In this document: one piece after another, positions 11,430-20,800 of the stretch | Position numbering within the stretch: position 1 is the first letter of the stretch | Layout of the letters: the number at the start of each line of letters is the position of its first letter | DNA from: Brachionus manjavacas | Taxonomy: Eukaryota > Rotifera > Eurotatoria > Ploima > Brachionidae | DNA length: 64,000 bases | NCBI GenBank assembly: GCA_019054805.1 | Contig: JAHQIY010000023.1 | Span: 868,001 to 932,000 of the forward strand | Direction of reading: 5' to 3' | Translations under genes and position numbers: made by a program | Notes under the pieces: model-generated | Databases searched by the model: none | The model's input: only the letters and a program-made list of their open reading frames with translations | What the model was told of the DNA's origin: nothing

Positions 11430-12690
11430 AACGAGACTATTACTCTTATGGAAATAACAAATGCTTTCAAAAAATTAAAAGAATAAGCAGGTCCTGGATT
11501 AGATCAAATCCACAACCTAGTGTTAAAAAAATTTACCCAAAGTGACTCTAAATGAACTAAGTTACATGAATTTAGAACTAGGCCAAGTGCAAAAATCTTG
11601 GAAAATAGCAAGTATAACCATGATCACCAAGAAAACATTAATGGTCATCTAAGTGATCATTGCCCTATTAAAGCAGGAATTCCACAAGGGTCAGTAATTA
11701 GTCCACTTCTTTTTAGCATTTTCAAAAAAAGCATACCAAAAAGAAACAAACTAAATTGTCAAACTCTCTTCTTTTTGCAGATGATTTAGCTCCTTTTTTT
11801 ACTTTTCAAAAGATTTGAAATCTTGAAAAAGTGATTAATAACTATTTAAAAGAAGCTGAAATATGGCTTGTCAAATGGAAAATGAAAATTTCAATTGAGA
11901 AGCAATGTTATATGATCTTTGAGAAAAAACTAATGTTAAAATTAATCTTGAAATTAATGATAGCATTTTAAACAAAGAGTAAAAAGTCAAATTCTTAGGA
12001 ATCACATTAGACTCAAAACTTGCATTTAGCCCAATGGTAGATTAGTTAATAGAGCGCTGTAATTCAAAGCTTAATATAATAAAATATCTCTCAAATAGAA
12101 AATGGGATCTAATACCAAAAATATTAGGTAATCTTTACAAATCTTAGATAGGATCAATCTTGGATTATACTTTTCCTTGTTTAAATTCATTCACACAAGC
12201 TAACATCAAAAAAATTCAAGTTATTCAAAATTCAGCAGTTCGATCTATTTTGGAGCTGAAATATTAAAACCCCTCCAACATGGTGCATCATGAGACTTTT
12301 AATAAACTTAAATTACTAACAGTCTCAAATCGACTTTTTGAGTTGAGTGAGAGATATGTCAGGGCAGGACTGAGTCATTCTGTTACATTGGTCGTCAAAC
12401 TGGTGGGAGATTATAGAGAAGATTTCGAATCCATTGTGTAATTGCTGCCTAACAATTTTTTCTTTTTTTCCGGAACTTTCGAATATCTAAACATGTCTTA
12501 CCTCTAGTTATTTCAACATTTCGTTTTTAATTTTATATTTGAATTATTTATCCTTTTTTTACTTTTTTATTTTATCTTATTCAACTTTATTTTAAATTTT
12601 TTTAAAATCATTAAATTTTTTTTATTTTTTTATATTTTAATTCTTAATTAAGGAGCATTAACTCGGTACAGATTTAAAAATAAATTTTTA
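11430..12690 (+). mobile_element. Non-LTR retrotransposon relic, family B (jockey-like)
   Basis: Pieces in order: ITNAFKKLKE and AGPGLDQIHNLVLKKF, then a deletion, NGHLSDHCPIKAGIPQGSVI with SPLLFSIF (motif B), FADDLAPFF with a frameshift (motif C), [48 protein letters not shown], and [20 protein letters not shown]. The same blocks occur in the better copy at 36409-39300. The 3' part (12640-12680) ends in an AAGGAGCATTAACTCGGTAC segment that recurs as a LINE tail elsewhere. Multiple stops; dead copy. Confidence 0.8.
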
Positions 12691-13358
12691 AATATTTCTC
12701 AAAAAACGAACTTGATAATTATTTTTTATTTTAACTCAAATTTATAATTTAAATATTTGTCGTTCCAGGGAGCTTTTGTAGCGGCCTAGTTAAAGTGAAA
12801 GTAACAAGAACTAAGTTTTTTTTTAATAAAAACAAACTCCTTAAAAAAAACCTTGGTGCTTTAATGAAGCAGCCTGCTCACACCTTAATATCAAATGTCT
12901 CTACAAGAAGTATTGAACGTGATGGGGAAGAAGAGGCGTCGCAGCTTTCTACATCTAAAAGATCAAAAGTCGATTCTGTCAATTAAATTAAATTTTGTGA
13001 AGTTTGCAATACTCAATTAAAGAAACTAAGACATTGGTTCTGTCCAAAAAAATGGGTTAAAAAATTTTAAAATTGACAAACTAATTTTTTTTATAAAAAT
13101 CGTTTTTTTTTTTATTATTTTTTATCTCATAGCGGTAATTTTTGTTAGATTAGCGGTGAGATATCTTTAAAGTTAAATAAATATTTAATGATCTTCAGAA
13201 GATGGCAACTAAGTAAAAAAATACTTACTGATCTATTAAAATAATTAATTAGTTAAACTAGATTTTTCTTTATTTGACATTTAAAAAAAACAAAATAGAA
13301 TAAAACATACATAGTCGCATATTTCTTTAAATATTAATCAGATAAGAACCATCAAATA
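12691..13358 (+). other. Region with a short Cys/His-bearing ORF of unknown nature
   Basis: Frame 12795-12986 (63 codons, with EEEASQLSTSKRSKVDS) continues after one stop into KFCEVCNTQLKKLRHWFCPK, which has a CxxC...HxxC pattern like a small zinc-binding unit. It could be a decayed transposon ORF or an exon. I do not recognise it. The rest is AT-rich. Confidence 0.25.
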
Positions 13359-13636
13359 TCATTTCTTTAGCGGAATATTAGACATTGTAATACAATCAGC
13401 AAACTGTTTGACAGATTCTAATAATAGATCATACTCTTTGGGTGTTTCGTTACGCATAAATTTTATTAATTGAAGCCATTCCCAACCTAAATAATTAAAT
13501 TAAAACTTAATTTATCATATGAATTACATACCAATACGAGCAGCAAGTGTTTTGTACTTAATTGCCGGTGATTCACCGCACTCTGGATGATGGTAACCAA
13601 ATGATAAAGCTTTTGTTAGAATTAAAAGAACTAAAG
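13359..13636 (-). CDS. Last two exons of an unrecognised conserved-looking gene
   Basis: Two exons with matching phase: 13532-13636, then 13359-13486 ending in TGA, separated by a 45-bp GT/AG intron. They encode LVLLILTKALSFGYHHPECG, then ESPAIKYKTLAARIGWEWLQ, then LIKFMRNETPKEYDLL and a terminus MSNIPLKK. The product is rich in W, H, C, P and G, unlike random AT-rich ORFs, and the splice fits exactly inside AARIG/WEW. A cysteine/histidine cluster (GYHHPECGES) may be functional. I could not place the family. Upstream exons were not found in the 1 kb to the right, which is transposon debris. Confidence 0.6.
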
Positions 13637-13639
13637 CTG

Positions 13640-14364
13640 AAAAAATCCAAATTTTCATTTTTTAGGTTTGTTTTTCAAAAAATTGTAATTATTTCATTTT
13701 TCTTCATTAAAACTGTATCTAAATCAATTAAAATCATATCCGCTGTTTTGTTTGAATATTTCAAATATCTTTTTAGAAAATTCTTAAGAATAATTTTATT
13801 TATGCAATTTTTTAGTTTAAAAAATTTCAAATAAAAACAGCTGAGCAATCCTAACTAAAGATTATTTAGATTTTTTTTAATTAAACAATCAACAATATTA
13901 CTGAAGAATAATCCACTGAATTTTCATTGCTTGTTTTTTTACCGAAACAAAAAATTAAAATTTGTTATTAGCAATGAAATTCTTTATTTATCTTAATTTT
14001 ATTTAAAAATTTTTTGAAATTATTATTTTTTTTGAAATAAAAAGTGATCAATTTTAAAATCAGTAATAATTACAAAAATTTGAAAATACTGCATTAGAAT
14101 TTTTATTTTTTCTAAGAATTCATTAGAAATCCTTAGTAGAAATCTTCTTATTTATAATTTATTGAACTATGGGGTTTGATAATTCATCAGTCAGGCTAAT
14201 TGGGAACTGTTTCACGAAAAGATCAGAAATGGTTAAGAATGATGAAGTTCAATCAAATGAATCTGATTTAGATATGGGGGTTCATCAGAGTTAAATTAAG
14301 GTCCAATTTTTTTAATAATTTTCATTTATAACTTAGCATATTTTTATATGATATTTATTTTTTA
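13640..14364. other. AT-rich region, no supported feature
   Basis: A 90-codon open frame at 13562-13834 is antisense to the gene above and of low complexity. Nothing else stands out. Upstream exons of the minus-strand gene may lie here but cannot be picked out. Confidence 0.3.
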
Positions 14365-14597
14365 TTTTATTTTGACCAAATTATTCGCTGATGACGCAAC
14401 AGCATCACTCCACTGATGAAAGCTATGAAAATTTAAAAAAAAATCATAAAACAAGGTATAGCTATTAAAAGCTGACGGTAGAATCACAATATGGATATTG
14501 CTAGTTCTCTTCAGCAAAATAAGGCGACAAGAAATCATTCTAGAAGACTGTTCAAAGGACCTCATAATCAAGCTCCCAAAAAGAGTTAAAAAATTAG
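14365..14597 (+). mobile_element. LINE fragment with FADD motif, interrupted by a MITE
   Basis: TKLFADDATASLH at about 14372-14410 matches RT motif C. Following codons are broken (FSSAK-type block near 14508). It ends at the left end of the MITE starting at 14598. Confidence 0.45.
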
Positions 14598-15168
14598 GGT
14601 TTTGCGAAATTCAGTACAAAATAATAAAATAAAACAGAAAAAAATGTAAAAAAATTGAGTAACTTTTTTTCTAAAGGTCTAAATTTAGTTCTGTAAATGA
14701 AATATAGTGCAACATTCAAAGTTGCATCAAATACAGTATGTCTAAAAAGTTTAGAACATTACTAAAAAATTTATAACATAAAAAAAAAATTACATAAAAA
14801 AAATTAAGGAGTAAAAATCTAAAATTATAATATATTTACATATAATGCTAACTATACCATCTAAAGATAATTTTATTAGCTTACTTTTGATATATAGATT
14901 GTTCAAAAAAAAATTCTGAACACTCCAGAACCCATTTAAAAAAAAACATAAAATTGAACATAAAAGATAGTCTACAAAGTTTAGAACAATTATTTTATCC
15001 TAAAATTTTACCACACCTTGACAATCCCTGGCCATTTTTTTTTCACACAATGCTTGGAATGTCTTTTTATAATGTTTGCTTGCACTTTTTACGTTTGATT
15101 TATTGTTTTTGGATTTTAAAATCGATCATTTTATTGAGTTGTACCATTTTGGCGTTTTTTCCATTAAA

Positions 15169-15471
15169 ATGGGCAAAAAAAAGGTATCTGAGGCTCAAAG
15201 GTGGCAAATAATTGGTCTAATGACGACCAAATCTCAACACCAAATAGCTGATCTAGTAGGAGTTTTGAGAAAATGTGTAATTACAACAAAGCGCAATTAT
15301 GAGAAGACATCCGTGGTCAAAGAATTACCAAGGTCTGGTAGACCCCGAAAGCTTACCAGTCGAGATGAGTCGTATATTTTTAGAAAGCTCAGAATCAATC
15401 CTACAACAAGCTATAGACAGCTAGCCTCTGTTCTAAATTTCCAAATGTTACTGTTAGTAAAGACACTTTAA
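15169..15471 (+). pseudogene. Tc1 transposase N-terminal DNA-binding domain (truncated)
   Basis: About 100 codons starting MGKKKVSEAQRWQIIGLM, a paired-like helix-turn-helix that binds the transposon ends. The typical GRPR hinge is present (RSGRPRKLTSRDE), followed by the second helix-turn-helix start (NPTTSYRQLASVLN). Full Tc1 transposases are about 340 aa with a DDE/D catalytic domain. Here the frame ends right after the second domain begins, where a hairpin and T-rich sequence replace the catalytic part. It cannot be an active enzyme. Confidence 0.85.
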
Positions 15472-15503
15472 GAAAAGCGGTTTTTTCTTAAAGTGTCTTT
15501 ACT
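15456..15503. repeat. Perfect 21-bp hairpin at the transposase truncation
   Basis: 15456-15476 is exactly complementary to 15483-15503, with a 6-nt GCGGTT loop. The left arm is transposase coding sequence, so the right arm is an inverted copy of it. Confidence 0.9.
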
Positions 15504-15809
15504 TTTTGCGGTTTTTTTACTTCGATTTTTTTTTCTATCCTAGTTTTTGTACTTTTCCGATAAAAATTTTTTTTTAAATAAATTTCAAAAAAAAATATTA
15601 TCTGTTTATTTTTTTATTTAGCCGCACGGCTTTCAAAAAACAAACCTTGCATAAAAAAATTCAAATGTTCTAAATTTTCTATACATACTGAATCAAGGTC
15701 TGCTAAATTTGCACAGAACTAATTTTAAACTTTAAAAAAAAAGTTATTTAATTTTTTTACACTTTGTTCTATTCTTTTGTATTGAACTTCGCAAAAACAC
15801 AAAATTGGA

Positions 15810-16460
15810 GAGGAATAATACTGCAACCAATTTAAAGCAAAGCGTTCTACAGCATAATTCTGGAACGAATCAGTAACTCTTTGGATTTTATACTAATAGA
15901 AGAACAAGCAGGACAAGATCTACCTTTAGACGAGGTAAAGGATGTATAGACGGGGTTGTGAAGTTCATTTCAATTCGATCTTTTCAATTCAGATAAATTT
16001 GAATAGCTTTATTACAACAAGGAATAATTTTGTTCTGTAAAATGCTTAATATTCAGGCAATTTTGCTTAATCCGAAAATATATGTTTGCAAAAACTCTGC
16101 AATGTAATTGCACACATGAAAGGAATACTTTTTTAATGACGTGCAAAATGCAGAAAATTGCAGAGTATTTTGCAGACTCATTTTACTACATTAAGCAAAT
16201 TTGCTTTTAATTAAGCATTTCACAGAACTAAATTATCTATTTTTGTAAAAAAGTTATTCAAGTTTTTCTGAATTGAAAAGATCGTATTGAAACGAATTTC
16301 AAAACCCCTACATAGACAGATAGGCCAGATATTTGCACTTAAGAACATCATTGAACCAATTCATACATTTATAATACCTATCTGTATCTTAACTCCATTG
16401 ACTTCAAGAAAGCCTTTGATATCATACATAGTCTGAGATTCAAAAAAAATCTGTTCCTAC
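15810..16460 (+). mobile_element. RTE-type LINE relic split by a MITE
   Basis: Before the inserted MITE (15952-16308), broken frames read NWRGIILQPI, SKAFYSIILERISNSLDF and EEQAGQ...RRGKGCID. After it come QIGQIFALKNIIEP and SIDFKKAFDIIHSLRF (RT motif A). NWRGI, EQAGFR and FKKAFD in this order are hallmarks of the RTE clade. The palm motif C and 3' end are absent. Confidence 0.75.
15952..16308. mobile_element. Mutator-like MITE with 9-bp target duplication
   Basis: 357 bp, nearly palindromic. Ends are GGGGTTGTGAAGTTCATTTC (left) and the complement ...CAAAACCCC (right, diverged by a few bases). It is flanked by TGTATAGAC (15943-15951) and TACATAGAC (16309-16317), a 9-bp duplication with two changes. 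The same family is at 61884-62239. The core has TTTGCAAAAACTCTGCAATG. Removing it restores the RTE reading GKGCID/RQIGQ. Confidence 0.88.
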
Positions 16461-16487
16461 AGACAAAATTTAATCAAAATTTTGTTC

Positions 16488-16823
16488 AGTTATTTTGGAT
16501 CATCTAATAATTAAAAAAAATATTAAAAACTAATTGTTACAATTTTTATACAGATGTTTAATAGTTAATTTTGAAGAGGAAAAAAAACAGACTAAAATGA
16601 GACCCTGATCATTTTTAACGATTTCTTGATCAAAGGTTATTTAAAAAAAAAATTAAAATTTGACTTTTTGAATTTCCTCAAAAATATTTCGTATCAATAT
16701 AAAAACATCAAAGTACAATCGTCATTTTTAGGCAAAGGTGTTCCAGATGGCTTATTTCTGTTAATAAAAATTGTTGCAACTAGTTCTTTATATTTATTTT
16801 AATTATTAGATGATCCAAAATAA
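16488..16823. mobile_element. MITE with about 75-bp terminal inverted repeats
   Basis: TTATTTTGGATCATCTAATA at 16489 onward is mirrored at 16795-16822 (TATTAGATGATCCAAAATAA). The arms continue inward as ACTAATTGTTACAATTTTTA versus ACTAGTTGCAACAATTTTTA. Short CAG flanks both sides, too short to call a duplication. No coding sequence. Confidence 0.7.
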
Positions 16824-17404
16824 CAGTTATTTAAGGGAACATAGTTTTTTTAGATCTCAAACTTTTGCGCATTCTTATTTGAACACTCGTTATATCATGA
16901 AGAAAAAAACTATCAGTTCGAGGGGTATATTTTGGAGTTCAAGTTACCAACTAGACCCAGTTTTTCAACGATTGAATATAAACTTTAATAAAAATGAATT
17001 ATTTATCTATTTTTTTTTCAATCATTTTTATTTTTTTATATTTGTTATAAACTTTAAAAAGAGAAAGAAGTTTCTTCCGGATCTGTTAGGATCTGGTGGT
17101 TCGCGGTTATAACACAAATAATAAAAGAAAATTAAATAATAATAACTTTATTAATAAATGGTCACTTCTAGCCTGAACAAATATTAAAGAAAAGATGGAG
17201 AAAAGAAAAGAAAAATAATTTCAAAGTTTTTTCTTCTGATCGCCCATGTCTAGTATTTTACACAGTGTTAAATACTGTCAACTTGCTAAGCGCAAGAGAT
17301 CATAGTATTGCACTGTGACTATAGACATTTATGTTGAAACGAGTCGGTGTTGTAGTTATTGAGAGAACTACAACATATTATTAAACTTTATTTTTAGTTT
17401 TTTT
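16824..17404. other. Unassigned stretch with one 100-codon ORF
   Basis: The plus-strand frame 16810-17112 begins inside the MITE arm and ends in low-complexity F/K-rich codons. Its middle (KKTISSRGIFWSSSYQLDPV) looks protein-like but I cannot place it. 17220-17380 is less AT-rich but has no recognisable gene. Confidence 0.25.
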
Positions 17405-17700
17405 CATTTTTTTTTAATCTGAAGGAGTATTTGCTCGGTAAAAAATAAATAACTGAATTGTTTAAAAGTTAAAAAAGAATTTTCAATATTTTCAAATTTC
17501 CAAATAAAAATTTAACTCATTCTATTTCACCAAAGAGTTTAATTTCAAAAATGAAAATGCTTGCAATATTAACTTAAAATAATTTTTTTTTTGAGACTAA
17601 AAAATAAATTTGAAACATCGCACTTTTTCAATGTTATTTCCATATTGGATACTTTTTGTAATTCAAACAGAAAAAATTAAACAAATTGTTAATCAATTTT
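17405..17700 (+). repeat. Dispersed repeat with a LINE-tail-like start, copy 1
   Basis: Opens with TTTTTAATCTGAAGGAGTAT and TTGCTCGGTA, and ends near CATATTGGATACTTTTTGTA. The same block lies inverted at about 45470-45730, and its last 100 bp recur direct at about 46215-46310 (GAAACATCGCACTTTTTCAA). It lies just downstream of guanylate cyclase gene 1. It may be a LINE 3' end. Confidence 0.65.
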
Positions 17701-17801
17701 TAAAATTTTATTCAAAATGCTTGGGTAAAAAATAGATAAATTTTTAGGAAAATATTAGAAATTAAAAATTGAATTTAATAAATATAAATCAAATAAAACA
17801 T

Positions 17802-20800
17802 TTAGACTATACTGTCAATATCAGGCAAAGGCGATATTTTATTGTTCGAAGTGTTTGAATGTGTCTCTCGTTTCACGTCAAAAGAGTTTTTCTTTAGTGC
17901 ATTTGAAGCCGATAAATGATTTGTTTCACTAAAACCTGAATCGTTTTTATTGAATTTTGTCGTTTTACCGGTAAAAATGCGGCTTTTTCCAATTTCCACT
18001 GTATCCTTTTCCTGTGATAAATGCTTTACTAAAATGTTTTTTAAATTATTCCTGGTCTTGCTAATTGCAGCAACATTGACATTATCTTTATCTTTATCTG
18101 TTTTAGCATTTGATTGTTCTTCTTTATTTCCTTGGACATTGGTATCGGTCGAGTTCATTGGTACTGAAATTATTTCAGCTTCATTTTGCTGTACGTCTTC
18201 ATTTACCTTTTGAACTTGCCGTTCAGCAACAATTTTTTTAATTTGTTCAATTAACTGGTCATCAACTCCGTGATTTTTCTCAGAAATAAAAGGTTCAGGT
18301 AGTTTTTTTTCAAATCCCTCTTTACCAGTTAACCAAAATGTTTTATGCTCGCCTTTGCCTTTTAATTCAGTCACCCCCCTAAATTCTAAATGGTATCCAC
18401 CGATTTCGTCCAGAATATTTGCACAGCTCTCACTCACATGAATTCTGTACGCTTGTGACGTAGACTCCATGCGGCTGGCAGTGTTGACTGTGTCCCCGAA
18501 GAGACAATATCTGGGCATTTTGAGGCCAACTACTCCGGTTACACACGCACCTGAATGTAGACCGATTCGCAGTCTCAGCGGTATTCCAGGCAAATGACGA
18601 ATTTCAAACTTGCCACAATTGTGCAAAAGATTCAAGGCCATGGTGGCAATTTCTCCTGCATGTTTGTTGCCATTTCGCAAAGGCAGACCGGACACGACCA
18701 TGTAAGCATCACCAATAGTCTCAACTTTGTACACATCAAACTCATTTATTGTTTCGTCAAACATGGTGTATAAATCATTGAGTAGAGTGACTACTTCAAT
18801 CGGAGAACTGAACGCCGAAATTGTTGTAAAACCAACAATGTCACTGAAATAAATAGTTACCATGTCAAACTGTTCGGGTGGCACTGATTCTCCTGACATT
18901 AGACTCTCAGCCACTGTTCTTTTAAAAAGTAAATAACAACCAAAAAATTCCAACAATTTTTTATTTTTTAATGGCTTACTTTGGTAACATTTCACTTAAA
19001 AGTTTTTCAAATTTTTTCTTTTCTTCTTCTAATTTTTCAGTTTTTTCGCGTACCAGTTCTTCCAGATTATTTGTGTATTGCTCAATCATTTTAAACATTA
19101 AGTCTACGATATTCACTTTTCTTTTAAAATAAAGAAAAAATAAACTAATGCAAATAAAAAGACTTGGTACGAAAAAATTTACTTTTCTCCATTTAGGGAT
19201 TTGAACATGGACGCCAATTGATCGAAACTTGGTCTCAACTCAGGTTGCTCACTCCAGCAGTCTCTCATAATATTTACGTATTCTGGCGGAGCAGCTGTCT
19301 TTGACACACTTGGTCTTAGCAATGGAGGAGGCTTCCTTATTTTGCCAATAATTTCCTCCTCACTTAATCCCATCATACAAAAAGGAGTTCCGCGCACAAT
19401 AACTTCCTGCATTATGATTCCAAAACTGTAAATATCTCCTGTTTGGGACCCGATTGATATCACTACTTGGTCGCGGATTGTAGTCTGTCTTAAATGTTCA
19501 GGTGCAGTCCAAAGCAAATCTGAAAGATTTAGAGTTCGACTGAAATTTTGATTAGAGTAAACATTTGGCAATCCAAAGTCAGTTAACTTCAAAACCCATC
19601 GACTATCGACAACACAATTCCGTGATTTTAAATTTCCATGGTATTTTATAGATGAATGGTGAATGTAGCGCATTCCTCTGCACAAGTCATTTAGCATTGA
19701 CCATTTAAAATTCCAGTCTAGCTTTATGTCTTTTTTTAATATGATATCCTGCAGACTTCCGCGATTTGCATAATCGTATATCAAAGCTGGAGTCTTAACA
19801 TCCATGAAACAACCCAGAAAAGAATTCAAATTTTCATGCCTAAGATCCCGCAGCTTAAATGAAAATTTAGCTTCTGATCTTCTTCGGGTTGGGTAAGCGA
19901 GAAAAGTTAATTTTGTGAAAAGGACAGAATTTTCGATATCATCTAATTTATTTTATTAAATTGGAATTTTTCTTTTTATTAAATTCAAAATAATTAAATT
20001 ATTTCGCCATGACTCTTTTTAAAATCTTTTTTAACTTACGAAAGATAATTTTAACAGGTGCAAATTAAATTACATTCCTTTTCAAGATTTATTGCTGATA
20101 GTTCTTTTATCATACTTGTTTTAATTTAATAAAAAAAATAATCCAACATCAGTTATCCAATTTTAAGACGCTTTCAATAATTAATTTTTTCTTTTTTTAA
20201 AACTTGTTGATTTCATTTTAGTCACTGAATTTTGTTTATCTTGGCATTTGGTGAATTGTTATTTTTTGTAAAATTTAGTTCGAATACCCCAAATTTTTTT
20301 ATTAAATAAAATTCCCCAATTATTAAGATTATTCCTAAAAAATTAATTAAATTAATATCCAATATTTTTAACTTATTTTCACTTTTTGTTAATAATTTAC
20401 AGAAAGTCGTTAACCGTAGGAGAGTTACCTAAAGTTTGGAAGCAAGCAAATGTAACGCCTTTACATAAGGGGGTTCGAGACTCTCTCCTAAGAATTATCG
20501 TCCCGTATCATTAACGTGTATTATATGCAAAGTCCTAGAGTCTATAATTAAAGAATCAATGTTAGAGCACTTACTGAGAAACAAGCTAATACCAACATCA
20601 CAGCACGGTTTTCTACTAAAAAAGTCGTGCTTGACGAATTATTGGAGACTTTAGATCTCATTTCAATTGCTCAAGGTTTACCAGTTGACATCATTTACAC
20701 AGATTTTGCAAAGGCTTTCGATAAAGTCCCCCACAGAAAGCTTTTGTACAAACTCAATTTTTTTGGTTTTGGTGATGGTCTGATCAATTGGATAAAGGCG

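Larger units (their letters stand above)
14734..15690 (+). mobile_element. Internally deleted Tc1/mariner element
   Basis: 957 bp with inverted ends CAGTATGTCTAAAAAGTTTA (left) and CAGTATGTATAGAAAATTTA (complement of the right end). A TA precedes the left end; the right flank reads AA, probably a mutated TA. It holds the N-terminal part of a Tc1 transposase (15169-15471). The catalytic DDE domain is missing. A perfect 21-bp inverted repeat (15456-15476 and 15483-15503, loop GCGGTT) sits at the truncation point. Confidence 0.85.
14598..15799. mobile_element. Mutator-like MITE split by a Tc1 element
   Basis: The left arm starts GGTTTTGCGAAATTCAGTAC at 14598. The right arm, ending near 15799, is its diverged complement (GTATTGAACTTCGCAAAAAC). 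Arms include GTTCTGTAAATG and GCAACATTCAAAGTTGCATC. The related element at 42204-42490 carries the uninterrupted sequence across the split point (GCATCAAATATTGAGGTCTG), which shows exactly where the Tc1 element landed. Flanking 9-mers AAAAATTAG (14589-14597) and CAAAATTGG (15800-15808) are a plausible mutated 9-bp duplication. Confidence 0.7.

Noticed and set aside
14365..16460. One continuous LINE interrupted by two MITEs
   Set aside because: The RT motif C piece (14.37 kb) lies upstream of the motif A piece (16.4 kb) on the same strand, so they must be separate copies; the second is RTE-type.
16810..17112. 100-codon ORF as a gene
   Set aside because: Starts inside a MITE arm and ends in F/K-rich low-complexity codons; no family match.
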